A DNA stretch of 37,128 bases from Porticoccaceae bacterium (GTDB lineage Bacteria > Pseudomonadota > Gammaproteobacteria > Pseudomonadales > Porticoccaceae): NCBI GenBank assembly GCA_029250825.1, contig JAQXEN010000029.1, forward strand, positions 1 to 37,128. The letters run 5' to 3'. Made by a program: the position numbers and the translations under genes. Below are positions 16,795-25,579 of this stretch, in pieces. The notes beneath the pieces were generated by a model, which had not been told where the DNA came from, did no database searches, and was given only the letters and a program-made list of their open reading frames with translations. Numbering within the stretch: the stretch's first letter is position 1; the number at the start of each line of letters is the position of its first letter.

Positions 16795-19700
16795 ATGACA
16801 AACCCGCCTGCGCCTGACCTACCCAGCGGTCAGCAAGACTTTCAGCGTCTTCAATTGTTAGTCGATGAGACTGCCAGTACTCGAGATAGCTTCAGACTGA
16901 GCCGTCAGTTGAGAGAGCTCGCTCAGCAGTATAAGCGCGGCCGCGATATCAGCGGCGGCTGGCAGAAGTGGCATGCCGGCCTATTAAAAACTCAAACAGT
17001 CACCGACAGCCGCCGTCAGGCAATTCCGGCATTTACCTATCCTGAACTACCAGTGAGCGCTCGAGCCGATGAAATTGCCGAGCTGATCAGCAAACATCAG
17101 GTAATTGTGGTGGCCGGCGAAACAGGCTCGGGCAAGACTACCCAGATACCGAAAATTTGTCTTCAGGCCGGGCGTGGAGTAAGAGGCCTTATTGGTCATA
17201 CCCAGCCGCGGCGAATCGCCGCCCGTACCGTAGCCACCCGTATTGCAGAAGAGCTAAAAGTCAAAATCGGCGAAGCGGTGGGTTATCAGGTGCGCTTTTC
17301 CGACCAGAGTTCACCGAAGAGCCTGGTCAAGTTGATGACCGATGGCATACTACTGGCAGAGATTCAGCGGGATCGATTTCTCAGTGCTTATGACACGCTG
17401 ATTATTGATGAAGCCCACGAACGCAGCCTTAATATCGATTTCCTGCTCGGCTATCTGAAAAATTTGCTGCCCCAGCGTCCCGACCTGAAAATTATTATCA
17501 CTTCAGCGACCATTGACGTCGCCAAATTCTCCAAGCACTTTAACGATGCACCAGTGGTTGAAGTCTCAGGGCGCAGTTTCCCAGTAGAGGTTATCTACAA
17601 TCATCCCGATGAGGTAGAGACTGATCGGGATCAGATGATTGTCGACTGTCTGCAAGATATTCAGAACAATCAAAAGGCCGGCGATGTACTGATTTTTCTA
17701 AGTGGTGAACGTGAAATCCGCGAAGTCAATTTGGCCATTAAACGGGCGCAATTACCGCACACCGAAGTGGTGCCCCTCTATGCTCGGCTCAGCCTTGCGG
17801 AGCAGAGTCGAATTTTCTCACCTCATCGTGGGCGACGTATTGTGCTCAGCACAAATGTCGCAGAAACCTCCCTGACTGTGCCCGGCATTCGCTATGTAAT
17901 CGACACCGGTAGGGCGCGGGTCTCCCGCTATAGCTTTCGCACCAAAGTCCAGCGTCTGCCCATCGAGGCGATCTCTCAGGCCAGTGCCAATCAACGCGCG
18001 GGGCGCTGTGGTCGAGTTGCCGATGGCGTCTGTTATCGACTTTACTCAGAGGAAGACTTTCAGAGTCGGCCTGCCTTTACCGACCCAGAGATAATACGTA
18101 CCAACCTAGCGGCGGTAATTTTGCAGATGCTGCATCTGCGAATCGGCGATATCCGCAATTTCCCCTTTGTGGATCCCCCAGATCAGCGCATGATCAGCGA
18201 TGGCTTCAAATTACTGGAAGAGTTGCAGGCAGTGACTGAAGGCGGCAAATTGAGCAGCCTTGGCAAACGTCTGGTGAACATTCCCTTGGATCCGCGTTTT
18301 GCGCGCATGCTGTTAGAGAGTGCCAGCAATGGCTGCCTCGCCGAGGTGATGATTATTACCACCGGTCTAAGTATTCAGGATCCCCGCGAACGTCCTGCGG
18401 ATAAAAAGCAAGCTGCGGATCAGAGCCATAAGAAATGGCAGGAACCCAACTCAGACTTCGTGTCACTGTTAAATCTCTGGCGTCACTTCGAAGACCAGCG
18501 TCAACAGCTCTCTGGCAATCAGTACAGTCGCTACTGCAAGGCTAACTACGTTTCATACCTGCGAATGCGCGAATGGCGCGACCTCCATCATCAGGTGCAT
18601 ACTGCCTGTCGAGGCCTTAAATTAGATGCCAATAAAGAACCTGCGGAACAGGATTCTATCCACCGATCAATTCTCTCGGGACTGCTGGGGCAGGTGGGAA
18701 TTCTACAAGACAAATGGGAATATCTTGGCACCCGCAATCGCAAGTTCTTTATCTTTCCCGGCTCTGGTGTCAGTAAAAAACCGCCCAAGTGGCTGATGGC
18801 GGGATCGCTGATGGAAACTACCAAGCAGTTCGCGCTGACCGTGGCAAAAATTGACTCCGACTGGCTCGAACCCCTGGCCGCGCATCTGGTTAAAAAGAGC
18901 TATAGCGAACCCTTCTACAATAAAAAATCCGGTCAGGTGATGGCCAAAGAACGCCAGACGCTGTTTGGTCTAAGCATTGTGGAAAATAAAAACCGTGTCT
19001 ATGGACAGGTTGCGCCTCAGGAAGCGCGCAAGGTTTTCGTACAGCAGGCACTGGTGGAAGAGGGCTATCGCGGTAAGGGCCAGTTTTACGCTCACAATCA
19101 CAGGCTGGTGGAAGAACTACAGGCACTGGAAGATCGCTTTCGCCGCCGTGACCTATTGGTAGAACAGCAGGCTATCTTCGATTTTTATGATCAACTCGTT
19201 CCCGAGGGAATCTACAATCTTACCGCCTTTGAAAAATGGCGTAAGCAAGCCGAGGCTAAAACTCCGAAACTACTGATGCTGGAAAAAGAGTATCTGTTGC
19301 TCCGTGGACTATCACAGAGTGAGCAGGCACAGTTTCCGGAAAGCATAAACTGTGATGGTATTCCCTACCAACTGCGCTATCACTTCCAGCCGGGCCACGC
19401 AGAGGACGGCGTCAGTGCCGTGATACCTCTGGCACTGCTGCACCAGCTGCCAAGATACTTTTTTGAATGGTTGGTGCCAGGTATGTTGCGAGACAAATGT
19501 ATCGCACTGGTAAAAAGCCTGCCAAAACAGACACGCCGACACTTTGTGCCGGTGCCGGATCATGTGGATGTGTTTCTGCGCAAGGCCAAGGCTCAGGATC
19601 GGCCACTAACCGAGGTGCTGGCAGAGCATCTGCGCACCGTAAGTGGAGTGATTATCGGGCCTGAACAGTGGCGTCAGGAGAGTCTCGACAATTGGTATCG

Positions 19701-20724
19701 GATGAATTTTGTTCTGGAGGATGAACATGGCAGCACCATCGCCATGGCCCGTAGTCTGGAGCAATTACAGCGAGACTTTAAACAGCAAATTAGTCAGGGT
19801 TTGGAGAAAGCCGCTGATCATAGGGCATCGCGGCAGGGCATTACCGAATGGGACTTTGATGAATTGCCAGAAGAAGTAGCACTGCAACATGGCAAGATCA
19901 GTATTAAAGCCTGGCCCGCGCTCCGTGACTGTGGCGACTCGGTGGCCCTAGAAGTAATCGACAATCCCCTGCAAGCAGAAAAAATAAGTCGCCAAGGGCA
20001 GCTTCGACTGGCTTTGCTGCGAGGTCGCGAGCAGGTTCGGTATCTGGATAAGAATCTCTTGCGCGGCAAAGACCTGGCTCTCAAAGCGGCAAATATTGGC
20101 TCCCGCCAGCAGCTCGCCGAGGCACTGATCAGCGCCAGCTTTCGGCAGGCTCATTTCTCCAGTGGAGCAATTGTGCGAGATCAACAGCAGTTTGATCAGG
20201 CCTATGAACAGGGTATTGGTCAGGTGGTGGGTTTTGCTCAGGACTATGCTCGATCCATTGAGTCACTGTTACCGGGATTACACGATCTGCAAAAGCAACT
20301 GCGGAGCCTCGGTTTGCCGGCTATTTATGCGACCGAAGATATTCGCAATCAGCTCGACTGGCTGTTTGCTCCAGAGACCTTAAGTGGGGTGACTGACAAT
20401 ATTATTAGCCAGTATCCCCGCTATATTAAAGCGGTTCAGGTTCGTATCGATAAGCTGGCAGCTCAGCAGGCTAAAGATCGTCAACATATCGCTGAGATCG
20501 ATGACTTATTGACTCCCTGTCGGCAGGCATTGATTGAAGACCAACCCCTTTCAAGCGATCTTGAAGCCGCTTTACTCGACTACTGTTGGCTGGTTGAAGA
20601 GTACCGTGTGTCGCTATTTGCGCAGCAATTAAAGACTCGAGTGCCGGTATCACTTAAGCGCTTAAATAAGCGCTGGGCTGAGCTTGAAGAGCAGCTGCGG
20701 CGCTTTAGAGTACAGGCCGGCTAG
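16795..20724 (+). CDS. hrpA: ATP-dependent RNA helicase HrpA (DEAH box)
   Basis: A 1309-residue DEAH/RHA helicase, close to E. coli HrpA (1300). Walker A is GETGSGKT (108-115) and Walker B DEAH (205-208); TSATID is motif III. NVAETSLTVPGIRYVIDTG and QRAGRCGR mark motifs V and VI. The helicase-associated and OB-fold domains and the long DUF3418-type C-terminal region follow. In E. coli HrpA acts on stalled ribosomes and structured mRNA. The start is 9 nt after the dnaQ stop, so translation may be coupled; no other in-frame start is needed. It ends 118 nt before the RiPP operon. Confidence 0.96.
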   Translation: MTNPPAPDLPSGQQDFQRLQLLVDETASTRDSFRLSRQLRELAQQYKRGRDISGGWQKWHAGLLKTQTVTDSRRQAIPAFTYPELPVSARADEIAELISKHQVIVVAGETGSGKTTQIPKICLQAGRGVRGLIGHTQPRRIAARTVATRIAEELKVKIGEAVGYQVRFSDQSSPKSLVKLMTDGILLAEIQRDRFLSAYDTLIIDEAHERSLNIDFLLGYLKNLLPQRPDLKIIITSATIDVAKFSKHFNDAPVVEVSGRSFPVEVIYNHPDEVETDRDQMIVDCLQDIQNNQKAGDVLIFLSGEREIREVNLAIKRAQLPHTEVVPLYARLSLAEQSRIFSPHRGRRIVLSTNVAETSLTVPGIRYVIDTGRARVSRYSFRTKVQRLPIEAISQASANQRAGRCGRVADGVCYRLYSEEDFQSRPAFTDPEIIRTNLAAVILQMLHLRIGDIRNFPFVDPPDQRMISDGFKLLEELQAVTEGGKLSSLGKRLVNIPLDPRFARMLLESASNGCLAEVMIITTGLSIQDPRERPADKKQAADQSHKKWQEPNSDFVSLLNLWRHFEDQRQQLSGNQYSRYCKANYVSYLRMREWRDLHHQVHTACRGLKLDANKEPAEQDSIHRSILSGLLGQVGILQDKWEYLGTRNRKFFIFPGSGVSKKPPKWLMAGSLMETTKQFALTVAKIDSDWLEPLAAHLVKKSYSEPFYNKKSGQVMAKERQTLFGLSIVENKNRVYGQVAPQEARKVFVQQALVEEGYRGKGQFYAHNHRLVEELQALEDRFRRRDLLVEQQAIFDFYDQLVPEGIYNLTAFEKWRKQAEAKTPKLLMLEKEYLLLRGLSQSEQAQFPESINCDGIPYQLRYHFQPGHAEDGVSAVIPLALLHQLPRYFFEWLVPGMLRDKCIALVKSLPKQTRRHFVPVPDHVDVFLRKAKAQDRPLTEVLAEHLRTVSGVIIGPEQWRQESLDNWYRMNFVLEDEHGSTIAMARSLEQLQRDFKQQISQGLEKAADHRASRQGITEWDFDELPEEVALQHGKISIKAWPALRDCGDSVALEVIDNPLQAEKISRQGQLRLALLRGREQVRYLDKNLLRGKDLALKAANIGSRQQLAEALISASFRQAHFSSGAIVRDQQQFDQAYEQGIGQVVGFAQDYARSIESLLPGLHDLQKQLRSLGLPAIYATEDIRNQLDWLFAPETLSGVTDNIISQYPRYIKAVQVRIDKLAAQQAKDRQHIAEIDDLLTPCRQALIEDQPLSSDLEAALLDYCWLVEEYRVSLFAQQLKTRVPVSLKRLNKRWAELEEQLRRFRVQAG

Positions 20725-20809
20725 GGTTCACCGACTAAATAGTTACTCAATTGTTAGGTCAGAATAGCATCTCAATTCGGTCTTGGATTGGGAGCCAAGG
20801 AAAAACGAT

Positions 20810-20825
20810 ATGGCAACTTTGCCAT
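20810..20825. promoter_or_regulatory. palindrome in the leader of the RiPP operon
   Basis: A perfect inverted repeat ATGGCAA-CT-TTGCCAT lies 4 nt upstream of the Shine-Dalgarno of the precursor gene. A second, weaker one (CTTGG/CCAAG, 20782-20786 and 20795-20799) precedes it. Either a regulator binds here or the mRNA folds near the ribosome site. No convincing -35/-10 pair is seen in the 118-nt gap. Confidence 0.45.
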
Positions 20826-20842
20826 CACAAGGAGAAAGTCGA

Positions 20843-21253
20843 ATGAATAATCACAAAACCAATCCACTTGTAACGGCTATTGGCTCAGCATTTGTTGCCG
20901 CTACAGCACTCTCAGCTGTCGCTCTATCCTCATCAGCTTTTGCTGCGGAAAATCCTTTTCAGGCTGATCAGCTGCAATCAGGCTACAACCTTGCTGCCAG
21001 TAATGCCGAAGGCAAATGTGGAGAGGGCAAGTGCGGAGAAGGCAAAGCCAAATCCAAATCCGAAGGCAAATGTGGCGAAGGTAAGTGCGGAGAGGGTAAG
21101 GCCAAATCTGAAGGCAAATGCGGCGAAGGCAAGTGTGGTGAAGGTGAAGGAAAAGCCAGAGCTGAAGGTAAATGTGGCGAGGGCAAGTGCGGTGAGGATA
21201 AGGCCAAAACCGAAGGCAAGTGCGGCGAAGGCAAATGTGGTGGAGCCGCTTAA
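20843..21253 (+). CDS. hvfA: HvfA/bufferin-like RiPP metallophore precursor, ten EGKCG motifs
   Basis: A 136-residue secreted precursor. A Sec signal peptide (1-34, cleavage SSAFA/AEN) is followed by a short linker (35-55). Five repeat modules follow, each EGKCGEGKCG, separated by Lys/Ala/Ser-rich spacers. All ten cysteines (59, 64, 77, 82, 93, 98, 111, 116, 127, 132) are in EGKCG; module spacing alternates 18 and 16 residues. In characterised HvfA-type peptides a DUF692 iron enzyme with a DUF2063 partner converts EGKCG cysteines to oxazolone-thioamide groups that bind copper; both partners follow here. The ATG at 20843 follows AAGGAG. An upstream in-frame ATG at 20783 would break the signal peptide and is rejected. 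The peptide probably acts in the periplasm. Confidence 0.9.
   Translation: MNNHKTNPLVTAIGSAFVAATALSAVALSSSAFAAENPFQADQLQSGYNLAASNAEGKCGEGKCGEGKAKSKSEGKCGEGKCGEGKAKSEGKCGEGKCGEGEGKARAEGKCGEGKCGEDKAKTEGKCGEGKCGGAA
21008..21241 (+). repeat. coding repeats of the RiPP precursor
   Basis: Five units of alternately 54 and 48 bp encode the paired EGKCG modules (residues 56-133). Synonymous codon differences between units (GGC/GGA/GGT, TGT/TGC) show they are not a recent duplication. Confidence 0.85.
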
Positions 21254-21320
21254 TGGCGCTGTCGTCTGCACTGTTAGTTAGCTCTAACGACTCTACTATT
21301 GTAAGTCGAAAGCGCACCTA

Positions 21321-22202
21321 ATGACGCATCAGTACCCTGTTCAGGGGGCAGGCCTAGGGTTGCGGCGCTCGCTATGCGAGCCTCTCTCCTCAGTGTCTCT
21401 TGAGCAGGTTCAGTTTATGGAAGTGGCCCCGGAAAACTGGATTAATGTCGGTGGCCGTTATGGCGCGGCTCTGCGTCGTTACACAGAGAAATTCCCCTTT
21501 GTTATCCACGGCCTGTCCCTCTCTATAGGGTCACCCTCGGGCCTTGACTGGGATCTATTGCGTTCGATTAAACGCTTTATGTCTGAGCACTCAATACGCT
21601 GTTATAGCGAACACCTCAGCTTCTGCAGTGACAGTGGTCATCTCTATGACCTGATGCCGATTCCATTCACCGAAGAAGCGGTGGACTATGTGGCCCAGCG
21701 GATTATCCAGATTCAGGATTTTCTGGGAGAGCGCATAGCCATGGAAAATGTCTCCTATTACGCCGCGCCGCAACAGGAGATGTCTGAGATTGAATTTCTT
21801 AACGCGGTACTGGCTAAAGCCGACTGCAACCTGCTGCTAGACGTGAATAATATTTTCGTCAACAGTATTAACCACAGCTACGACCCCTACGAATTTTTAA
21901 AGGCACTGCCAGGAGAGCGCATAGCCTACGGCCATATTGCCGGTCACTACGAAGAGGCCGAAGATCTGCGCGTTGACACCCATGGCGCCGATGTTATCGA
22001 TCCAGTGTGGCAACTGCTAGATGCTGCCTATAAGCACTTTGGTGTGTTTCCCACTCTGCTTGAGAGAGACTTCAATATTCCTCCAGTGGATGAGCTGCTT
22101 GTGGAAGTGGAGCAGATACGAGTTTATCAACGGCAACATGACAGACAAGAGCAGGGCGGTCAAAAGTCAATCCCGACCGCTAGCCAATTGGAACGGGTAT
22201 GA
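21321..22202 (+). CDS. hvfB: DUF692 multinuclear iron oxygenase (HvfB/BufB-like)
   Basis: A 293-residue TIM-barrel enzyme of the MNIO family, which includes MbnB of methanobactin synthesis. It probably modifies cysteines of the EGKCG precursor in the cytosol, using several iron ions and oxygen. The family's candidate metal ligands are all visible: His63 (VIHGLSLS), Glu97-His98 (YSEHLSF), Glu142-Asn143 (MENVSYY), Asp174-Asn176 (LLLDVNN), His205 and His209 (YGHIAGH), Asp219 and His221 (DTHG), Glu248 (LLERD). The ATG lies 67 nt after the precursor stop with no clear Shine-Dalgarno. This may keep enzyme levels below precursor levels. It overlaps the next gene by 4 nt. Confidence 0.9.
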   Translation: MTHQYPVQGAGLGLRRSLCEPLSSVSLEQVQFMEVAPENWINVGGRYGAALRRYTEKFPFVIHGLSLSIGSPSGLDWDLLRSIKRFMSEHSIRCYSEHLSFCSDSGHLYDLMPIPFTEEAVDYVAQRIIQIQDFLGERIAMENVSYYAAPQQEMSEIEFLNAVLAKADCNLLLDVNNIFVNSINHSYDPYEFLKALPGERIAYGHIAGHYEEAEDLRVDTHGADVIDPVWQLLDAAYKHFGVFPTLLERDFNIPPVDELLVEVEQIRVYQRQHDRQEQGGQKSIPTASQLERV

Positions 22203-22969
22203 GGCGAGAGCTCCAGGTGGCCTCTCAGCCGGCCTTTCAGCGCGCGCAATTTGAACTCGCCGCACATATCCGAAACCCACAATCCAATCCGGCCCCTGAA
22301 GGCATCGAAGACCGCCGTCTGGAAATCTATCGAAGCCTGTTTTTTAATAATATCGAAGGTTTTATTGCCAATGGTTTTCCGATTCTGAAATCTATCACGG
22401 AGCCGGATCAATGGGGCACCATAGTCAGAGACTTTGTCCATCGCCACCAGAGCCACAGTCCCTATTTTTTAGACATAGGTAGTGAATTTTTGCACTATCT
22501 GCAGAGTGAGCGCATATCCCAGCCTGAGGATCCGGTGTTTATGCTGCAACTGGCACACTATGAGTGGGTAGAGCTAGCTCTAGATGTGTCCGTCTTGGAT
22601 TATCCTGAAGCCCAGATTGAGGGAGACCTGCTAGACAATCGACCCCTTGTCTCACCACTGGCCTGGGTGATGAGCTATAACTATCCGGTTCATCTTATTG
22701 GGCCTGATTTCCAGCCAACAGAAGCCTCGTCAGATGCCACTCATATTATTGTGTACCGGGATCGTCAGATGCAGGTAGGCTTTATGGAAATCAATCGCAC
22801 TACTCAGCGACTGCTGGAAATCTTAGATAAAGATAAGCTTAGTGGCAGGGGCGCATTGCTCCAGTTGGCTACCGAACTTGAGTATTCTAATCCTGATGCC
22901 ATACTTGAATTTGGAGCCAGTCTTCTCTCCCAGTTGCACAGCAAAGATATAATTTGCGGATTCAACTGA
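22199..22969 (+). CDS. hvfC: DUF2063 RiPP partner protein (HvfC/BufC-like)
   Basis: A 256-residue protein of the DUF2063 family, the obligate partner of DUF692 enzymes in MNIO RiPP clusters. Its N-terminal half has the family's RRLEIYRSLFFNNIEGFIANGFPIL segment and the YFLDIGSEFLHYL and LAHYEWVELALD helices. The C-terminal half is probably the winged-helix/RRE-like part that binds the precursor leader. Its ATG overlaps the hvfB stop (ATGA), so the two are translationally coupled. There is no DoxX-like or exporter gene after it; the next gene is mlaA. Function is inferred from family and operon. Confidence 0.87.
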   Translation: MRRELQVASQPAFQRAQFELAAHIRNPQSNPAPEGIEDRRLEIYRSLFFNNIEGFIANGFPILKSITEPDQWGTIVRDFVHRHQSHSPYFLDIGSEFLHYLQSERISQPEDPVFMLQLAHYEWVELALDVSVLDYPEAQIEGDLLDNRPLVSPLAWVMSYNYPVHLIGPDFQPTEASSDATHIIVYRDRQMQVGFMEINRTTQRLLEILDKDKLSGRGALLQLATELEYSNPDAILEFGASLLSQLHSKDIICGFN

Positions 22970-23061
22970 TTTTTATTGTTGAGAGCGATTCGACAGTGTA
23001 CGGCAGGCAATTTGGGCAGTAAGATAGCCTTATTTGCAAACGGATAATTTACGAGCACTCC

Positions 23062-23793
23062 ATGAAGCTTTTCTCCTCCTCCACTCCTCCACAGTTGGCT
23101 ATAAAATTACTGGCGACAATCCTACTTTCACTGCCACTGTTAAGCTCTTCGCTTCAGGCCGAAGAGCAGGATAGCTTTGAAGGCTTCAACCGCAATATGT
23201 TTTATTTCAATGATAAGGTCGATCAGTATGCCCTGAGGCCGCTTGCGGTTGCCTACACCGAAGTAATGCCCAATCCACTAGAGCAAGGTGTTGCCAATGT
23301 GTTTAGCAATCTCAATGAAGTGACCAATGTGGTCAACGATCTACTGCAGGGCAAGTTTAAACAGGCGGGTCACGATGGTGGTCGTTTTTTGATCAACTCA
23401 ACGATTGGTATGGCCGGTTTATTTGATGTCGCCGAACGGGCTGGCCTCAGCAAGAGTGATGGTGAAGACTTTGGTCAGACCTTGGCGGTTTGGGGAGTAG
23501 GGGAAGGTCCCTATCTGATGCTTCCTCTGGTGGGTCCTTCGACTCTTAGGGACGCGCCGAGTGCACTGATTGATAACTTAACCAATCCACTGTCCCACAG
23601 TGATGATGTTCGCCTTCGAAACTCTGCCAGAGCGCTGGATCTTTTGACCACTAGAGTCAGCCTTTTGGCTGTCGACGAGATCGCCTCGGGAGATCGCTAT
23701 CTGTTTGTCAGAGATGTTTATTTGCAACGCAATCGGTATTTGGTTAATGATGGCGTAATAGAAGACGATTTTGGCGATTTCGACGAATACTAA
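23062..23793 (+). CDS. mlaA: MlaA/VacJ family phospholipid transport protein
   Basis: A 243-residue outer-membrane component of the Mla system, which removes misplaced phospholipids from the outer leaflet. The family pattern is complete: DSFEGFNRNMFYFNDKVDQY, then NLNEVTNVVNDLLQGKFKQAG, FLINSTIGMAGLFDVA, and EDFGQTLAVWGVGEGPYLMLP. Unlike E. coli MlaA it has no lipobox: the protein contains no cysteine at all, and the signal peptide ends SSSLQA/EE (about residue 33), a signal peptidase I site. It is therefore probably soluble or held by OmpF/OmpC-type porins rather than lipid-anchored. The other mla genes are not in the window. Confidence 0.9.
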   Translation: MKLFSSSTPPQLAIKLLATILLSLPLLSSSLQAEEQDSFEGFNRNMFYFNDKVDQYALRPLAVAYTEVMPNPLEQGVANVFSNLNEVTNVVNDLLQGKFKQAGHDGGRFLINSTIGMAGLFDVAERAGLSKSDGEDFGQTLAVWGVGEGPYLMLPLVGPSTLRDAPSALIDNLTNPLSHSDDVRLRNSARALDLLTTRVSLLAVDEIASGDRYLFVRDVYLQRNRYLVNDGVIEDDFGDFDEY

Positions 23794-23823
23794 TAGACAG
23801 TTGGCTCATTCTTAATTTTAAAG

Positions 23824-25047
23824 ATGAGCTTTAAACTACCACCTGCGAAAGCTGTATTAGCAATGAAAACACCGTCAGACCTGATCTTTTTTCTCGGTGA
23901 AAAAGAGTCCAGTGTTCAGGGCTCAAGCGAAAGCCTTCAGCGTCTTGTTGCTGCATCGATAGCTGTGCCAGATGCCAAGGCTGTCCGCACTCAGAGCGAT
24001 GACCCGCTGCTGCAAACGGTGCTAATCAGTGCCAGTTATGCCGCCATTGAAACCCAGGAACAACGTGAATTTCTACAGGCACTAGCGGCTGAATTTTTGG
24101 TCATCCTAGTACTCAGTTCGGATCAGAATCACAGGGTTGCCGAATACTTCCGTCTCGGCGTGGCCGATGTAGTCTTTCACCAAAGTAGTGATCAGGAAAT
24201 AACAGAAATTCTTGAACGAGTCAGTGATCTGGCCCAGTCGCGTGATCAGAAAAGGCGCTATCGCAGCGAACTCGAACAGACCAATCAAAACTTGCAGAAT
24301 AGCCTGCAACTGTTAAAGCAGGATCAGCTCGCCGGTCTCGAAGTGCAAAAAAGTCTGATGCCTGAGAGCCCGCTGAAGTTTGGTGACTACGAAATTTCTC
24401 ACTCCGTAACCCCCTCACTCTATTTGAGTGGAGACTTTGTCGGTTACAACTTTGTCCTTGGTCGCTACCTACTGTTTTACTTCGCTGATGTCTCCGGGCA
24501 CGGTGCCTCCTCAGCATTTGTCACCGTGCTACTGCGCTTTATGATCGGCCGTGTGATTCGCAAACATCAGGTGCAGCAAGACTACGCGGCGCTGGCTCAG
24601 GCCCCAGAGGGTCTTGTTGAGTCGATTAACAGTCAATTGTTGGCCACCGGACTAGGCAAGCATTTGACTATTGTTGCCGGATCACTGGACACTGAGACCC
24701 GGCAGCTGCGCTACGTCATCGGTGCCCAGCAACCGTCGCCTATCTTAATCAGTGATGGTGAGGCGCGCTTTCTGCCGGGCAAGGGCAAGCCGGCGGGCAT
24801 ATTTGAGGATGTGAAATGGGTTGTTGAAGAGGTTAGTCTGCCTGAATCCTTTGCCCTAGTGCTGTTATCCGATGGAGTCTTTGATCTAGTCTCAGATAAA
24901 GAAATTGTTGACAAAGAACAGACCCTATTGAGCTACCTCACCGCCAGGTCCGGCAACATTGATACCTTGAAAGACGCGCTATTTCTTGATGATATAGAAG
25001 ATCTGCAAGACGACATATCCGTTCTACTTTTGACTCGAGGTATGTAG
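23824..25047 (+). CDS. PP2C/SpoIIE-type phosphatase with degenerate receiver domain
   Basis: A 407-residue partner-switching regulator. Residues about 18-135 look like a receiver fold. However, the usual acidic pair (here FFLGEKES), the phosphoacceptor Asp (here VLISASYA) and the conserved Lys (here VVFHQSSD) are absent. A coiled coil (about 140-172) links to a PP2C domain (about 188-405) with intact metal-binding acids: LSGDF (Asp204), ADVSGHG (Asp222), LLSDGVFD, DDISVLLL. It should dephosphorylate the STAS protein encoded 1 nt downstream. The pair matches a Pseudomonas arrangement between vacJ and tal, from memory. Starts at 23824 and 23863 are both possible; neither has a strong Shine-Dalgarno. 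Confidence 0.88.
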   Translation: MSFKLPPAKAVLAMKTPSDLIFFLGEKESSVQGSSESLQRLVAASIAVPDAKAVRTQSDDPLLQTVLISASYAAIETQEQREFLQALAAEFLVILVLSSDQNHRVAEYFRLGVADVVFHQSSDQEITEILERVSDLAQSRDQKRRYRSELEQTNQNLQNSLQLLKQDQLAGLEVQKSLMPESPLKFGDYEISHSVTPSLYLSGDFVGYNFVLGRYLLFYFADVSGHGASSAFVTVLLRFMIGRVIRKHQVQQDYAALAQAPEGLVESINSQLLATGLGKHLTIVAGSLDTETRQLRYVIGAQQPSPILISDGEARFLPGKGKPAGIFEDVKWVVEEVSLPESFALVLLSDGVFDLVSDKEIVDKEQTLLSYLTARSGNIDTLKDALFLDDIEDLQDDISVLLLTRGM

Positions 25048-25048
25048 G

Positions 25049-25534
25049 GTGAGCACTGGGAAAATTTTTGTTGCCGACGAGCAGGGTAACTATCTGATTA
25101 AATTTATCGGCGATGTCAGAGTGACCCTCTGTGGGTCACTGAATCGCCATATAGACCGTATTTTTGGCAGCAATGATGTACAGAGAGTCGTTGTCGACTT
25201 GCTCGAAGCCGATGGCCTCGATAGCACCACACTGGGATTGATGGCCAAACTCGGGCTGCACTGCCGCAAAGCCTATGCCATCGATGTACAGGTCTTTTGT
25301 CAAAACCCCAGTATCCTGCGCACTCTCGACTGCATGGGCTTTGATGAACTGTTTGATATCTATCAGGAAGTGCCCAATATCACTGCCGAGCTCAAGAGCA
25401 TTACCTCGGTGAATCCCGAGGTGGATGAAGTTCGGCAGCAGGTTCTTGAGGCACACCGCTTGCTGGTTGAGCTAAATCCGAAAAACAGTGCAGAATTTAC
25501 TGACCTTATTCGAGCGCTGGAATCAGATCAGTAG
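25049..25534 (+). CDS. STAS domain anti-sigma factor antagonist
   Basis: A 161-residue protein with an N-terminal STAS domain (about 1-110) like SpoIIAA/RsbV. The phosphorylation loop is EADGLDSTTLG, with Ser59 (after Asp58) the likely target. The C-terminal extension (about 110-161) is helical. It starts with GTG one base after the phosphatase stop, so the two are coupled. The phosphatase probably activates it. The kinase/anti-sigma partner is not in the window, and the output (biofilm, stress or envelope) is unknown. Confidence 0.88.
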   Translation: MSTGKIFVADEQGNYLIKFIGDVRVTLCGSLNRHIDRIFGSNDVQRVVVDLLEADGLDSTTLGLMAKLGLHCRKAYAIDVQVFCQNPSILRTLDCMGFDELFDIYQEVPNITAELKSITSVNPEVDEVRQQVLEAHRLLVELNPKNSAEFTDLIRALESDQ

Positions 25535-25579
25535 GGGATCTCGGAGTTTCCTGAGCTGTCTTGGCTTTACTGGAGTTAA

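Noticed and set aside
20783-20842. Upstream ATG for the RiPP precursor
   Set aside because: It would add 20 charged residues before the signal peptide; the ATG at 20843 has AAGGAG.
21008-21241. CRISPR-like array
   Set aside because: The repeats are coding, vary at synonymous sites and have no unique spacers.
20901-21317. Long open frames on the minus strand and other plus frames over the RiPP precursor gene
   Set aside because: They mirror the EGKCG repeat. The forward frame alone has a signal peptide, Shine-Dalgarno and matching operon partners.
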